A DNA stretch of 64,000 bases. Origin: Planococcus citri. Lineage: Eukaryota > Arthropoda > Insecta > Hemiptera > Pseudococcidae. A program made the position numbers and the translations under genes. The notes beneath the pieces are model-generated. The model worked only from the letters and a program-made list of their open reading frames with translations, was not told the DNA's origin and ran no database searches. The stretch covers positions 37,048,836 to 37,112,835 of the forward strand of contig NC_088681.1 in the NCBI RefSeq assembly GCF_950023065.1, written 5' to 3'. Positions 26,077 through 38,229 of this stretch are shown one piece after another; the stretch's first letter is position 1; every line of letters starts with the position of its first letter.

Positions 26077-26958
26077 AACTCCCCAAATATGTACCTGCTC
26101 AACTCTGAATACTCGTGTGTTTCCTTAGGTCATTCGAAAATTATAATTCGTCATTCGTAAGACCAGTAAAAATGTCGAAAAATACATCTAGATGTAGGTA
26201 CTTAAGAATATTAAATGTGTGCTTCTACATTGAGGTATTTTTCACAATGGAAAATTTTTATCATGCAACCAGCAGGAATTTTTTACAAAATAGGCACCTA
26301 AATAAAAAAAATACATAAAATAAGGATAGCAACAATTTTCAAAAGTGAATGTTTTATCAAGATAAGTATAGGTAGGAACTCTACAAATTTAACGAGTGTT
26401 TTTACCTAGGAACCAAAACTTCATAAAGTTTAGTAGGTAACCTAAATAATTGATAAATTGGGTAAGTATCGATCTAAAAAAAAAAAATCATAAAGTCGAG
26501 GTTTTAAATAGCAAGTTGGCCAAACGAGTAGCTATTTCGAAACATGCCCAATTTTCAACTTTTTTCTCACAAGTGTTACATTAAGCTTCTAGAGGAAAAA
26601 AGAGATGTCCCTTACCTTTTCAATCTCAAACACAGTGATGTACTTCCCTCTCCAAAGGAAAAAGCACGAATTTTAAATCCACCTACTTGCCAGGGCAAAA
26701 ATGCTGAGATTTTGGATTCAAATTCCAGGATAGGTGCAATTGTTTTATCCAACATTTAAATCACATTGAGATTGTGAAATATATTTTATGGGTTTAAAAC
26801 TGACCTTGAAAAATGTACAATAACCATTCCCAATGCTTTGAAATAGTACCTGGTTAGTTACATAATACGTAGCAAAAGAACTCTGAGCAAATTAACAGCT
26901 ACAGGTATCTTCATAAACTCTTTCGTCGCTTTAAAAATTCGTGTTTTACGCTTGGACA
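26077..26958. other. Spacer and 5' flank of gene C
   Basis: The final 200 bp resemble the 5' flank of gene D. Shared features in the same order are AATATATTTTATGG, ACCTTGAA and a CTTTGAA(A/G)TAG segment before the start codon. This suggests the duplication unit of C and D included their promoter. Confidence 0.5.
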
Positions 26959-28718
26959 ATGATGAACTTAAAAATTGTGGGTCAATATATTTTAGTAGTA
27001 TTCATTTCCATTCATATTGAAGGTACGTATGTAATTAAACTTGAGTTACATTCATTTACAGTGGTTGAATGTCACAGAAATATGTAAATCTATAGTCTAT
27101 AGGTATGCTTTAAAATTTCACTTATGGAAATTCATTTTTAGCGATTCGTCCGAACAAATTCATACCACCAAATCAACTTTCTCCAACGAATATCGATACC
27201 TCAAAAGTTATATCAGTAAAATCTGCAGAACCCCTGACGATTCACTTTGAAAAATATAGTTTGGAAATCGCGGAGAATACTGGAAATGCACGTAATAATT
27301 CATCTACAATGCAGATACCTATTACACCTGTTTTTTTTAGAGTTGGATTTTAATCGAGAATTTGAAAAATGTTTCATTTGTATCTCATGAATTTTGATAC
27401 TTGAGTTGAGTAGGTATTGTAAAAAAAAATATTCAATTTTTACCCTGCGATAATTTTTTTCAGTCATTTTTCATCCTCTGCCCTTCAGCAGACTTCACAT
27501 CGAAGGAGGATTGTTAGGTGGTAAAACATATCACATTCATAGGAATTTTTTACACTTGAATCAAAATGCACATGGTCGTAGTGGAAGCACGATTAACGCT
27601 AAATGGTGACTTTTATTTTAATTCTTAAGATTATAGGTTGGTATCTTAAAATAGGTAGGTACACAATTATTTTGCTTTGGTACCCAATGTAGAATGTACC
27701 TACCATGAATGTTTTGCGCAGTTATCCAATTGAAGGAGTTATCATATTTTATAATGAAGCGTATGGCACTTATGAAAATGCTATGAATTTCTCCGATGGT
27801 TTATTGGTTCTTTCAGAATTGGTTAGAATAGTGAGTAACTTGCGGATTTTTTAAAAAGAAATTGATTGGTTCAAAAAATACTTGGGCTATGTACTTAGAT
27901 AAGTATACCTATCCGCAGTTTTTCTCCTTCTAAAGATAGAGAAGAAAACTGCATTGAATTTTGAATTTATTGCAAACCATAACCAAATATCATTTTCTTT
28001 AAAAACGTCAAACTTTAAAAGTAAAAATTGGATACATCTACTCGTACTTACCTACGTATAGGATTACCTACTCGTATGATTTTCTAATCAATACCTACTG
28101 TACCTATTTCCATTGCTTTTCAAAACCAGGGCTCAAAGGATAATTCAGATTTCGTACCGCTTGAAAAAATCTTACTTTCTGGAGCTCTAAAAAAGCCAAA
28201 TTCTTCAGTCGTAACTGCAGCTAAAAATTTATTTAGTTGGTACAGCACTTTTGAAATTACACCCGCATATTACGTTTATCAAGGATCTTACTACGATTCA
28301 GAGATAAGGAAACAAATATCGAGAGCAATTTTCGTGGTTACTCAGCCACCTTACAACTCCATTTCCAAAAAACAAGTAAGTGCTATTGCGAAATAAGTAC
28401 AGGTGTACATGCATAATTTATATTTATTCGCTGTTGTGGTACGTGGGGAATACTGGGTCAAAATTAGTACCTATGTATAGAAATAAAGGTGTTAGGTACA
28501 TATAAACTTATTAATCCTATACTGTGTTACAGTTTGAAGCTTTCAAACAAGTGCTGGGAAACGATGGTCAACCATTTAATACCATAACACCAATTTACCC
28601 TGCCAAATCTAGAAGAGTTCTTGGAACAACAGGAGTCCAGGCTAAACCAATACCTTTCGGTTTGATTGTTTTGTTGCTGCAAATGGTTTATTTGTACCTT
28701 TCTGGTCAATTCACTTAA
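26959..28718 (+). CDS. CA-like gene C: secreted alpha-carbonic-anhydrase-like protein with hydrophobic C-terminal tail, 6 exons
   Basis: Exons 26959-27022, 27142-27291, 27464-27605, 27722-27830, 28130-28375 and 28533-28718 join to 298 codons. The signal exon reads MMNLKIVGQYILVVFISIHI. Exon 2 has LSPTNIDTSKV and AENTGN, exon 3 EGGLLGGKTYHI and GRSGSTINA, exon 4 IEGVIIFYNEAYG, exon 5 AYYVYQGSYYDSE. At the zinc positions the first His is F and the third is V. A His does align with the second (RNFLHLNQN), but alone it cannot rebuild the site. Exon 6 is longer than in A or B and ends in a hydrophobic segment (FGLIVLLLQMVYLYLSGQFT) that could be a GPI-anchor signal or a membrane anchor. The sister gene D is highly similar. 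The start could be either of two adjacent ATGs. Confidence 0.8.
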
Positions 28719-29321
28719 GATACATTACTGATGAGGTGTGGATGGATAGGTACATACCTATTCTTTATTAAAAGTTTGCTGAAAAAATTTAGGCAGGTAC
28801 CAGGTACCTATTCTCTCATCGTCGTTATCATTTTAATATTTATATATTTCTTCGTGATGAAAATAAAACATCCAATGTGCAAAAAATTGCATCTCATATT
28901 TTGGCAGCGAACGCTCGGAAGAATTTTCAGTGCAAATTATTGAAAAAAAAATGACTTTTAGGGAAGGATAATATGCAACCAAAATACAAATTCTCTGTGT
29001 CAATTAAACTTTATTTTGCCCCCCTCCCCTTCGTTCCAAAAATGAGATGCCAAAAGTACTCGAATGGATCCAATCATCCCCCTCAAAGGAAAAATCCTGG
29101 CACCTTGAAGCTGTATGGGTTTTAATATCAACATTTCAGTGGATGCAGGTAGGTGTAGGTCTGTTCTGAAGAGATACTGGAAGATTCTGCACTAGAAGAG
29201 GTAAGTAATTTCATTTCAATTATTTTCAATAAATACAAAATGTTTATGATGATGATTGATGGGAGCAGTACCCAGAGAACTCTACTCCAGCCTAGTACTA
29301 TTTTTTATAAATTTATACGAC
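28719..29321. other. Spacer between gene C and the LTR element
   Basis: No gene is visible. Around 29020-29105 there is a segment (CCCCCTCCCC, then AATGAGATG, then AAGGAAAAATCCTGGCACC) that also occurs near 42505-42595 in intron 1 of gene G. It is probably a fragment of the same dispersed repeat. Confidence 0.5.
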
Positions 29322-29325
29322 AAGT

Positions 29326-29651
29326 TGTAATAGGTATTATATACGATCCTATCACGAGAAGGACACTATACACTGAATACCTATTGATGTAATACGATTT
29401 AATCGCGAATTAACGGATAAATAACCAATTAAACGAATGAAAAACACTTTATTTCCGGAGATAATATCACTTTGCCGAATATAACGCATTTACCGAATAA
29501 TTACACATATAACTAAGCCATGTAGGCTGAACCACAGATATAGAAGGAATGAATAAGTTGTAGAAACGTCTCATGCACGTAATGCATGAGTATTAGGCCG
29601 AGGGGAAAAGGGAGTTATTCCGGCAGTGTGGCCATATCCCTGACCATTACA
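29326..29651 (-). repeat. 3' LTR (minus orientation)
   Basis: 326 bp, same sequence and length as 32940-33265. Read on the minus strand it starts TGTAATGGTCAGGGATATGG and ends AATACCTATTACA. Confidence 0.9.
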
Positions 29652-29664
29652 TATGCCCCCTGAT
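29652..29664 (-). other. Polypurine tract candidate
   Basis: On the minus strand the bases directly before the 3' LTR read TATCAGGGGGCATA. The AGGGGG core is a short candidate for the plus-strand primer. It is weak compared with typical tracts. Confidence 0.4.
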
Positions 29665-32600
29665 ACTGTTCCCAGAACTCCAAAGAGAACTGGAAACAAT
29701 AACAGCAAGACACACGGAAATGATCACGGAAACCACAACCACACTGCTACCCTCCTGCCCCCTGTTCTTGGGTCTAGTTATCGGACTCTTTCACTTTCGG
29801 AGAGACAATTTTATGGACCAGTAACTAATTTTCGGAATTTTATCAATTTTTGCCCCACTTGTTTGATTTCTCACCATCTGCGGAAACTCTGAATAAAAGA
29901 CAACTTACCCAATAAGTTGGCAGTTGAACAATTCTGAAATTGAACAATCACCAACCACCGAATAATATCTCATCAGAAGTTAACCACAGACAGAGAGAAA
30001 CAATATGACATAAAAAATTTTCCAAGCCCTACAAAATCTCCCAAATTTGAAATTTCAATCCCTATAAAAAATCCTACAATGAATCAAAAAGTCGCGATTC
30101 CATCGCTCATCCTTTAAGGGCAATTTAAATTTCGAATTATCGGTAAACACGTTAATTTTTAGGCAGAAAATTTCTCGACATTTACAGATAAACTTTACAT
30201 ATGATGCATGATAAATTTCACAAAATAGTAATGAGATAATGCAATAATCATAAAAAATAAAAAAGAAAAAAAAATGCATCAACATAATAAGAATATTCAC
30301 AATTTTCACAAGCAAATATAAAAATATCAAAGAGTAACAATAAGCACAAATAACAGCAAAAAAAAAAATAACAAATGCAAAATTAGTATAAAAATTCACA
30401 TGATATATAGATTAATCAATGCATAATGACAAAATTTTACATAATCTTTCCTCGTCTGTTTCTTTTTCAAAACGAGGTTGTAATATACAGAAAAAAATTT
30501 TACAATGTTCTTGTGAACGTATTTACATAGTCATAATCGGTTTTATATTTTACAAAATAGGTTTTTTGTGCTTTTGATCGACGAATATTTAAAGTTGACC
30601 AAATTGACTTGACATCGTTGGAAATGTGCTACAGGTGAACCAAATTGGCGTGACGAATCAGAGCCAATTATTAAAGCTGAACCAGTTCTTCGTAATCTCG
30701 TTGAATTATCGTTGTTGTTATGTCGCTGGTGTTGATTATTAAAAAGTACAATTTTCCTTATGGGAACATCTACAGTAGGATATATGTAAATAATTCATAT
30801 GATAAGAAGGGCTTGAAAAATTGCCAAAATCGTAATTTTTTGTTCATTTAGTCTGGTATTAAAAATGACAATAATTCAATTGTATGAAAAAAAAATAGTT
30901 TTCGAAAGTTGAATTTTTTAAAAAAGAAACATATGAATTTACGAAGATACATAGTAGGTAATGGACCTAGTTGTAATATTAATTTGCATAATGGATGCTA
31001 TACTACAATATAATATATCTATTTCGCAATTTATTAAGATGTTATCCAAAAATGTCTTACCAAATTAAAAAAAATTGGGTTTTTGTTGATTTTTAGTCAA
31101 TTCTCCGGTATGTTGAGAACATGCGAGACTGACAATTTTTTGAGATAAAATACCAAAAAGAAAAAGTTAGCCAAATACTTTTTCTTGTATCGCAAATTTT
31201 AATTGAAATTTTCCCTACTTCATGGAAAGATTTGTGTAGACTGCGATGTTTTTTGATGGACTCATGTACCCTAACTATGGCAGTTTTTTAGCCTCTTTTG
31301 GTCTTTTTAATGCGATCATGACGTGGTTAATTTTATGACGATAATTACCCAAATTGAAGTTCAACAATGAATAAAAAAAAATCTAAATCGAGAAGAAAAA
31401 ACAAAAATAAATAGAAATTCACAAAAACTGATGATTGATTGACATTATTTCGCATATCTTAGCGAATTCAAAAATTGAAAAGAAAAATTATCGTTTATTA
31501 TTCGTTTGTAGATCGCTTTTTCTTTTTCATCGAGTCCTTATCTCCTTGTCCTTACCTTTCTGCTCAAGCCATTATTCAATTTAGATTCCAAAAGTTTTGT
31601 AAAGTTTCAATGCCAAATTTACTTTACTGAAAGAATTTTTGTAAGTTGACCAAATTGCAATTGAAAGTTCTTTGAAGACAATCTTATAAAGTGCTTACTG
31701 TTCACTCGCTTTTTTGATTTTTTGAGAAAAATGTTGGTAGAAAAATATCAAGAAAATATTCCTATCTCATGGCAGAATTTGCTTGAACACATACAGTGTT
31801 CTTTACATGCCTCTTTTATCGAAATTTTAAATTTTTGAATAGAGCATTTTTTGATATTGATTATGGAGACAAATGCCCCTGTTTTCCAAATTCTGAGGAA
31901 TATTCTTTATTTCGAGATGAAATAATAAGTTTGAATAAAATTTTTTCAATTTTTTCAAAGAGTGAACGCACTTGAGCTGAAATAAAGGTGTTATTAGTAC
32001 ATGTATAAATTTTTGAGATGACAGAGAACTGAAACAATAAAATGAACAAAACTGAACAACGAAGGAAATGAAACTCGATTGATGGACTTTGTGTCTCTAA
32101 TTGAGCACAAGTGCCCCATTCAAGCGTTAACTACACAACATCGATAGATTACATTTTATTGCTTCACCTTGAAGTGCCTAATGGAGGCTTTGTCCAAATA
32201 AATTGGTCAAATGAATGCAATATCGACAAACTGTACCAACAATCATTTTGCTAGCAACTGAAATCAGCCTTTGCTTTAAAAAATTGGCATTGTCATGCCC
32301 CTTGAGACCGAATTCAGGTAATCTTTTTGACTGGCGTAGCAAACGAATGCCCCATGACTCTCTCAAGAATTCCAACAAAAACAATCCAACCAAATGACAT
32401 CCTAAAAAGTTCTCTATTGTCCAAACAACTCCAAGGAAAGTGAAACTGCTTCATTACATGGAACTGTAAATTCTTCAGTGTCTTTTGGAGAATTTTTGTA
32501 CACATCTCTCATTTCTTTCCCACTAGGTCCGATGGTCAGTAGGGATTCCGCACTACCTTGGTGTAGTGGTTCCTCAACCATTCCGCCAATTCGTAGGCTA

Positions 32601-32920
32601 GGGGTCGGAGGAGAGATAAAGCCATGAGAGCTCCATTCTACGCCTGAATTGCGAAAATTAAGCAAATACGTTTGAATTTTGGCACGATATTTTTTCATCT
32701 TGAGATGATCTAACTTATTGTGAAGTGAACAGGTGTAGTGACTCGTCAACCAGTCCGTCAGGTCATTGACAGGATACAGTAAAGTGGATCAGTTCCAGCC
32801 AACAGACATAATCTGACGGAACAGCAGCCTAAAAAAATTTCCTATTCTCCAAACAACTCCAGGAAAAGAATTGCTTCATTGCATGGAACTGTAAATTCTT
32901 CAGTGTCTGCCCGGATGATC
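29665..32920 (-). other. Internal region of the LTR element, no recognisable gag or pol
   Basis: Frames on both strands are short (largest about 114 codons on the minus strand at 30055-30399 and 111 codons at 32414-32749) and match no retroelement domain I recognise. Near the 5' side a segment of about 75 bp is repeated directly: 32407-32490 and 32838-32912 share CCAAACAACTCCA and ATGGAACTGTAAATTCTTCA. Confidence 0.6.
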
Positions 32921-32938
32921 GTCCCTGTTCGGGCGCCA
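32921..32938 (-). other. Primer-binding site, tRNA-Lys type
   Basis: On the minus strand, one base after the LTR end, the sequence reads TGGCGCCCGAACAGGGAC. This 18-nt run is the known complement of the 3' end of the tRNA-Lys that primes several retroelements and lentiviruses. It fixes the orientation of the element. Confidence 0.85.
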
Positions 32939-32939
32939 T

Positions 32940-33265
32940 TGTAATAGGTATTATATACGATCCTATCACGAGAAGGACACTATACACTGAATACCTATTG
33001 ATGTAATACGATTTAATCGCGAATTAACGGATAAATAACCAATTAAACGAATGAAAAACACTTTATTTCCGGAGATAATATCACTTTGCCGAATATAACG
33101 CATTTACCGAATAATTACACATATAACTAAGCCATGTAGGCTGAACCACAGATATAGAAGGAATGAATAAGTTGTAGAAACGTCTCATGCACGTAATGCA
33201 TGAGTATTAGGCCGAGGGGAAAAGGGAGTTATTCCGGCAGTGTGGCCATATCCCTGACCATTACA
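32940..33265 (-). repeat. 5' LTR (minus orientation)
   Basis: 326 bp, matching the copy at 29326-29651 base for base as far as I could compare by eye. The adjacent primer-binding site marks it as the 5' LTR. Confidence 0.9.
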
Positions 33266-33269
33266 AAGT

Positions 33270-33929
33270 GTCTATGGACTTCATAATTCCTGCAGTCTCC
33301 TGGACTAAAGATGTTGAAAAAATGTGAAAGAAATATTCTGTAAAAAAATTTATTATTTTTCTATCAATTCTATTTTTTTTAATTGAAAAAAAAAATGAAA
33401 AATCAACGTGAAAACTGGGTTTTGCATGAAACATTGTATTTATTGTTTTTTGAGAAGACAACAGATGTTCTTAGTCGCTCAATTGTACCAAGTTGTTCAT
33501 CACAGATTGTTAATCACCTAAAAATAAACGTATGTACAAAATTTGAACTTTTTATGTGCGTAAAAAAAATCCTCCAACCTACCTGATGTATTGGCAGAAG
33601 TTTTTAAAAAAATACAATTTGATACACTTTTTGTGTGTCAAACATCATAAAATGGTTGCTCTGCCATGAGATCACGAGTAGTGAAAATAAAAATTCACAC
33701 ATGCTAACCAAAGGTGGAGTTACAACTAGGTACCAATCACCTATACATTAAGATTAGGTATGTAGCGTACTGTAAAATATATTTTATGGTTTTGCACTAT
33801 AACCTTGAATAATAACTAAATTGAAATATCCATTTTTAGCGCTTTGAAGTAGATACTTACTCATAGTTATCCACCTTCAGGAACCCTTTTTTCACGCGAA
33901 AAACGTATACCTAATGCATCAAAGCAACA
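33270..33929. other. 5' flank of gene D
   Basis: No gene is visible. The part from about 33770 resembles the 5' flank of gene C (shared AATATATTTTATGG and ACCTTGAA), as expected from a duplication that carried the promoter. Confidence 0.5.
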
Positions 33930-35561
33930 ATGTACTTGAAGATTTTGAGTCAATATACTTTGACTTTGATGATATTCGTTTCCGTTCATACAGAAAGTAA
34001 TTAAATTTCGTATAGTAAATTACACACCTACCTGTTTGTTACCTATAATTTTACTAATCAAAATACATTTTTACAGCAATTCATCAGCATAAATTTATAC
34101 CACCCGATCAACTCTCCCCAACTAATATTGATACCTCAAAAATTATATCAGTTGAATCTCCGACACCACTGATAGCTCGCTTGGAAAAATACAGTTTTGA
34201 AACTGTGAAAAATACCGGAAAAGCAAGTAATAATAATTATCACAACGTAGACTTTTACTTACGCTTATATTTTTTGAGTTGAAATTTGATCGAAAGTTTA
34301 TCAAAACTTTGATAAAAATTCATCATTGCAAAAATGTCGGTCTCCTCAAAAATCCACAAATCCAACGTTTTATTGCGATTTTTTTTTGTATGTAAAAATG
34401 CATTCGGTATTTAATCTAGTCCAAAACTTGTTTTAAATGGTAGATTCAACATTTATACTCATTTTTTTCAGTCGCTTTTTATCCTTTTCCTTTCACCAGA
34501 ACTCACTTTACAGGAGGATTACTGGGTAATAAAACTTATCGATTTTATAGGAATTTTTTGCGTTTGAATCAAAATTCACGTGGTCGTAGTGGAAACACGA
34601 TTGATGGTAAAGGGTGAGTTTGTTTCTGATCCTTGAGACCACATCTTACTTTTTAATGTACATAAAATGTTCTTCGAATATTTTGACTATTCTACCAGGT
34701 ATCCAATTGAAGGAGTTGTTATAATATATAATGAAGCATATGGCACGTATGAAAATGCTATGAATTTTGACGACGGTTTGATAGTACTTTCAGAATTGGT
34801 TGAAATAGTAAGTTTGGATTTTTTTAGTAATGAGGAAATGATTGATATAGTTAACTCTTGATAGTAGCTATTAACTTAAAATCATTTCTTAGGGAGCACT
34901 AAATATTCAAATGCCTAAGTAAATATAAATAAAGTGAAAAAGATTATTAGTAGGTAGGTAATACCTATTATTAGCTATCTATCATTTTTTTTAAAGATCG
35001 TTCTCAAATTTCTCATGAAAATAGGGTTCAAAAAATAACTCAGCTTTCATACCGTTCGAAAAAATATTATTATCTGGAACTCTAAAGGAACCAAACTCCT
35101 CAGCAGTAATCGCCAGTAAAAATGTGTTCAATTGGTACAGCTCTATACCAATCAGCCATGCTTATTACGTTTATCAAGGATCTTATTACGATCCAGAGAT
35201 AGATAAACAAATATCTAAAGCAATTTGCGTTCTAACTCAGCCACCTTTAAACTACATTTCAAAAGCACAAGTGAGTATACACAGCTTCTCTTTCCATTTT
35301 CATACTAGGAAACTAACATCTTCAGCTAGGTACCTACTTAAAGAATACCAACCTCCTTATTGACCAATATTACAGTTTGAAGCTTTTAAAAATGTCCTGG
35401 GATTCGATGGAAAATCAATTGAAACCATAACGCCTATTTATCCTGCCAGATCTAGAGAAATACGAGCGACAAAAGGAGTCCTGGTTGAATTTATTCCATT
35501 TGGTCGCATTGTTTACTTACTCCAATTAGGTTTTTTATATCTTTCCAAAATATTTGTGTAA
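33930..35561 (+). CDS. CA-like gene D: secreted alpha-carbonic-anhydrase-like pseudoenzyme with hydrophobic tail, 6 exons
   Basis: Exons 33930-33996, 34077-34226, 34472-34613, 34699-34807, 35025-35270 and 35376-35561 join to 299 codons. The signal exon is MYLKILSQYTLTLMIFVSVH. Other motifs are LSPTNIDTSKI and VKNTGK (exon 2), FTGGLLGNKTYRF and GRSGNTIDGKG (exon 3), IEGVVIIYNEAYG (exon 4) and AYYVYQGSYYDPE (exon 5). The zinc positions read F and R in NFLRLN, and V in EGVVIIY. Exon 6 ends with a long apolar stretch (GRIVYLLQLGFLYLSKIFV) like that of gene C, though a charged residue sits near its start. D is the closest relative of C; the two are separated only by the younger LTR insertion. Confidence 0.82.
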
Positions 35562-35635
35562 GATACAGCTGCTGTGTACCATAATTACCTACCTTAGGTA
35601 AACATTTCCTGAACAATTACTAATGCTATACCTAT

Positions 35636-35641
35636 TTTATT
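35636..35641 (-). terminator. Poly(A) signal of gene E (minus strand)
   Basis: TTTATT on the + strand is AATAAA on the minus strand, about 85 bp beyond the stop codon of gene E. Confidence 0.55.
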
Positions 35642-35725
35642 TATAAACGTCTTTCATAGTTCACTGAAACTGCAAACAATAATTTTTTTCATTCAACAGC
35701 AATAAGTAACTTCATGGAACACGAG

Positions 35726-38229
35726 TTACACGAATACAATTTTTATTCCATTTCCATGAACAATTGGTCGTGGACCACTTGGAACAGTTGATAGCTTGTG
35801 TGAGAATCGTTTCCCATTTTTATTTCTCAATGAACCAAATGTATCGTTGAACTGAAAAACAATGCAACACAAATAATGAAATATCAATTTTAGCTTTGCC
35901 TAATTTACCTACCTAATTTTTTTGTTCTCGTACATATGTTGTGTACCAAGTCCGAAATTGTACAATTCGGGGTTGGTGCAGCCAATTTTGTACCATCTCC
36001 GAAGTGTCCGGACCATATTGAACCAAATAGGTAAAAGGAAATTTAAAGATGACTCTAAAATACACCACCAGCAAAATTTTCAGGTGCTGAAATTCATTTG
36101 TTGATTTTTGGGGAATTTTTAAAGATTCAAATATTGCTATGCTCACTTTTCAAGAAAAAAATAAAATGATCAAATTAAGGTACTTACTAACTAAAATGCT
36201 GAAATTTGGTTTTTACTCTCTATTTTCAACTTCTCGAGTCGTTTAATTGGTGGTGGCTTTGAACAAAGGCCGTATTTACGCACAGGCAACTTAGGCAGCC
36301 AATTTTAAAGCGTTTTCATCTCGATTTTTGCGATTTTTTTTATACTTGTAAATTGTACATAAGTATTTAGAGTATAATTAAAATTTAGCATAAATCCGGA
36401 TTAGCCATCGATCTTTATGACCTTTTCGACCGATTTTTTCAAAACCATTTTGTATCACTTCAAATCCAAAAAATTTTTAATTTTTTAAAAAATTACTGGA
36501 GAAATCAGCTATTAAGTCAGAAAAATGGTACAAACCAAATTTCAGCCTTTCACGACAATTTGGTAAAATTTTGACTTTGAAAAATCCATAAAAAAATGAA
36601 TTTGAAATCTAAGTTTTGGTGCACAAGAATTTCACGACTCGAGAATTTGAAAATAGAGAGTAAAACCCAAATTTCAGCATTTTAGTTGCTAAGTACCTCA
36701 ATTTGATCTTTTCATTTTTTTCTGGAGAAGTGAGCATAGCAATTTGAATCTTTAAAAATTCCCCAAAAATCAACAAATGAATTTCAGCACCTGAAAATTT
36801 TGCTGGTGGTGTATTTTAGAGTCATCTTTAAATTTCCTTTTACCTATTTGGTTCAATATTTTGTGGTATAAAGGGGTGTAAAATTCGAATTCATTCATTA
36901 TAAAACTATATTTCGGACTTTGCACGTAACACAATTGTACCAAGTCGAACACTTTGTCCGGACCCTCCGGGCATGGTACAAACCAAGTCCGATGAAAAAG
37001 TAATATTCACGCTTGGTCCGGACACTTCGGAGATGGTACAAAATTGGCTGTACCAACCCCGAATTGTACAATTTCGGACTTGGTACACAACACATATACC
37101 TATTATGCGTATTTTGAATAGATAGGTATCTATATACTTGTTTGAAAGATATGGTAGGAAGTGGAAATCTAGGCATCACAATATTAGTAGTACTGTAATA
37201 CGTTTTTCCAGTTTTTATATAAGTGTATTGCCCCGGATAAGCGTAGTAGTCGTTCCTTAAGGAGTTGGTGAAGTACCAATTATAAGAATAGTATTCCGTG
37301 GACCGCGTTTTTGTTCCAGCTTCTCTTACAGATCGTACAGAAGATTCAAACCGACCATACTTGGAATTTGAGATAAAGTCCTTAAATATTGGATTATTAC
37401 CATTTAATGCATACAGGTTGATCACTCAAGAAGGTCTTCCATTAGTTATAAGTATCTACTTACTACGTAAATAAAAATAATTATCTGAACTAAGCCATCT
37501 CGTTTAAGTAAAGCTTTCTCAAAAGTGCCATATTTGGCATTATAGAAAGTTGATACCGCTTGCACAGGGGATCTGAAATTTGAATTCTATTTAATTACAA
37601 GATATGCATTATATTTCGAGAATATGACAATTTTGCCAATAATCCGAAAAAAATACCCTATTCCGTTCAATTTCTCGGCTGCATCATATTTTAGATCAAG
37701 ATCCCAGTAGAAATAATCTTGATAAAAGTAATACGTCTCATCATACAAGATACCTCCAGTAAAATTTGCCAAAGGTGGTTGTGTAGTTGTACTGATTACT
37801 GTGAAGGGGAAAATATGCGCGTATTTTTTCTTGAGGTCAAGATTACCTGCTTGAAATTAATTTTCCTGGAAGTTAAGTGCATTTTTTACTTACAGGTTGA
37901 TCCGGTATTTTCAATAATACATCGCTGACGGCGATTCACTATGAATGTCAAAGGTGTTGATGTTCTTATTGGTCTAGCTCTGAAGGGGTTAATATTAATT
38001 GGGCTCGATGTAGGGTACGAAAATTGTATTGAGCCTCGTCCCTGTGGCCATTGTGTATCTTGACATTGATATGAAAAAAAAAAAAAATTAAAAATATTAG
38101 GTAATTCATAAATTGAGAACTATATTGTACTGGATGAAATGAGTTCTTACTTATTTTCTGTGATGAATTGAATGTGAACTGCAGTACACGGATGAACACA
38201 AACAACAAAACTTTTTTCGATTCTATCAT
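35726..38229 (-). CDS. CA-like gene E: inverted member of the array, 6 exons, with a fold-back element in its last intron
   Basis: Minus-strand exons 38229-38151, 38058-37894, 37798-37657, 37572-37464, 37380-37138 and 35851-35726 join to 287 codons. The signal exon is MIESKKVLLFVFIRVLQFTF. Exon 2 has SPININPFRARPIR and IENTGS, exon 3 NFTGGILYDETYYFY and LNGIG, exon 4 VQAVSTFYNAKYGTFEKAL, exon 5 YYAYPGQYTYIKTGKTYYS, exon 6 FNDTFGSLRNKNGKRFS ending after IVFV. The zinc positions are Y and Y (DYFYWD) and V (QAVSTF). Exon 5 was started at 37380 because this gives a normal 82-bp intron and matches gene G residue for residue in length. The last intron is about 1.29 kb because a fold-back element (35934-37097) sits in it. 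It is the only gene of the array on the minus strand; F and G are its nearest relatives. Confidence 0.78.
35934..37097. mobile_element. Fold-back element in intron 5 of gene E
   Basis: The left arm 35934 to about 36245 is complementary to about 36605-36866 and 37012-37097. The ends read ATATGTTGTGTACCAAGTCC and its complement. The right arm is interrupted at about 36867-37011 by a segment holding a second, imperfect copy of the terminal motif (CAAGTCGAACACTTTGTCCGG). It encodes nothing recognisable. Confidence 0.85.

Larger units (their letters stand above)
29322..33269 (-). mobile_element. Non-autonomous LTR retroelement, minus orientation, with 4-bp target-site duplication
   Basis: Two 326-bp LTRs (29326-29651 and 32940-33265) that look identical by eye enclose about 3.3 kb. 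They are flanked by AAGT on both sides (29322-29325 and 33266-33269). The LTRs begin TGTAAT and end ATTACA in either reading. The orientation is minus because a primer-binding site adjoins the right LTR. No reverse transcriptase, protease or integrase frame is visible in the internal part. It therefore looks like a LARD-like passenger mobilised by another element, and the matching LTRs suggest a recent insertion between genes C and D. Confidence 0.85.

Noticed and set aside
25855..26160. Repetitive frames encoding WESIRT- or GNQF-type repeats
   Set aside because: They are translations of the tandem 33-36-bp units at the fold-back ends, open in several frames at once.
29653..29892. His/Asn-rich frame just inside the LTR element as a gag fragment
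   Set aside because: It is on the strand opposite to the element's orientation and has no retroelement motif.
36898..37137. Extension of the gene E exon 5 frame past 37138 into a CVPSPKLYNSG sequence
   Set aside because: It reads into the fold-back element; the exon 5 donor (CAAGTATAT) and a well-matching exon 6 at 35851-35726 show that it is intron.
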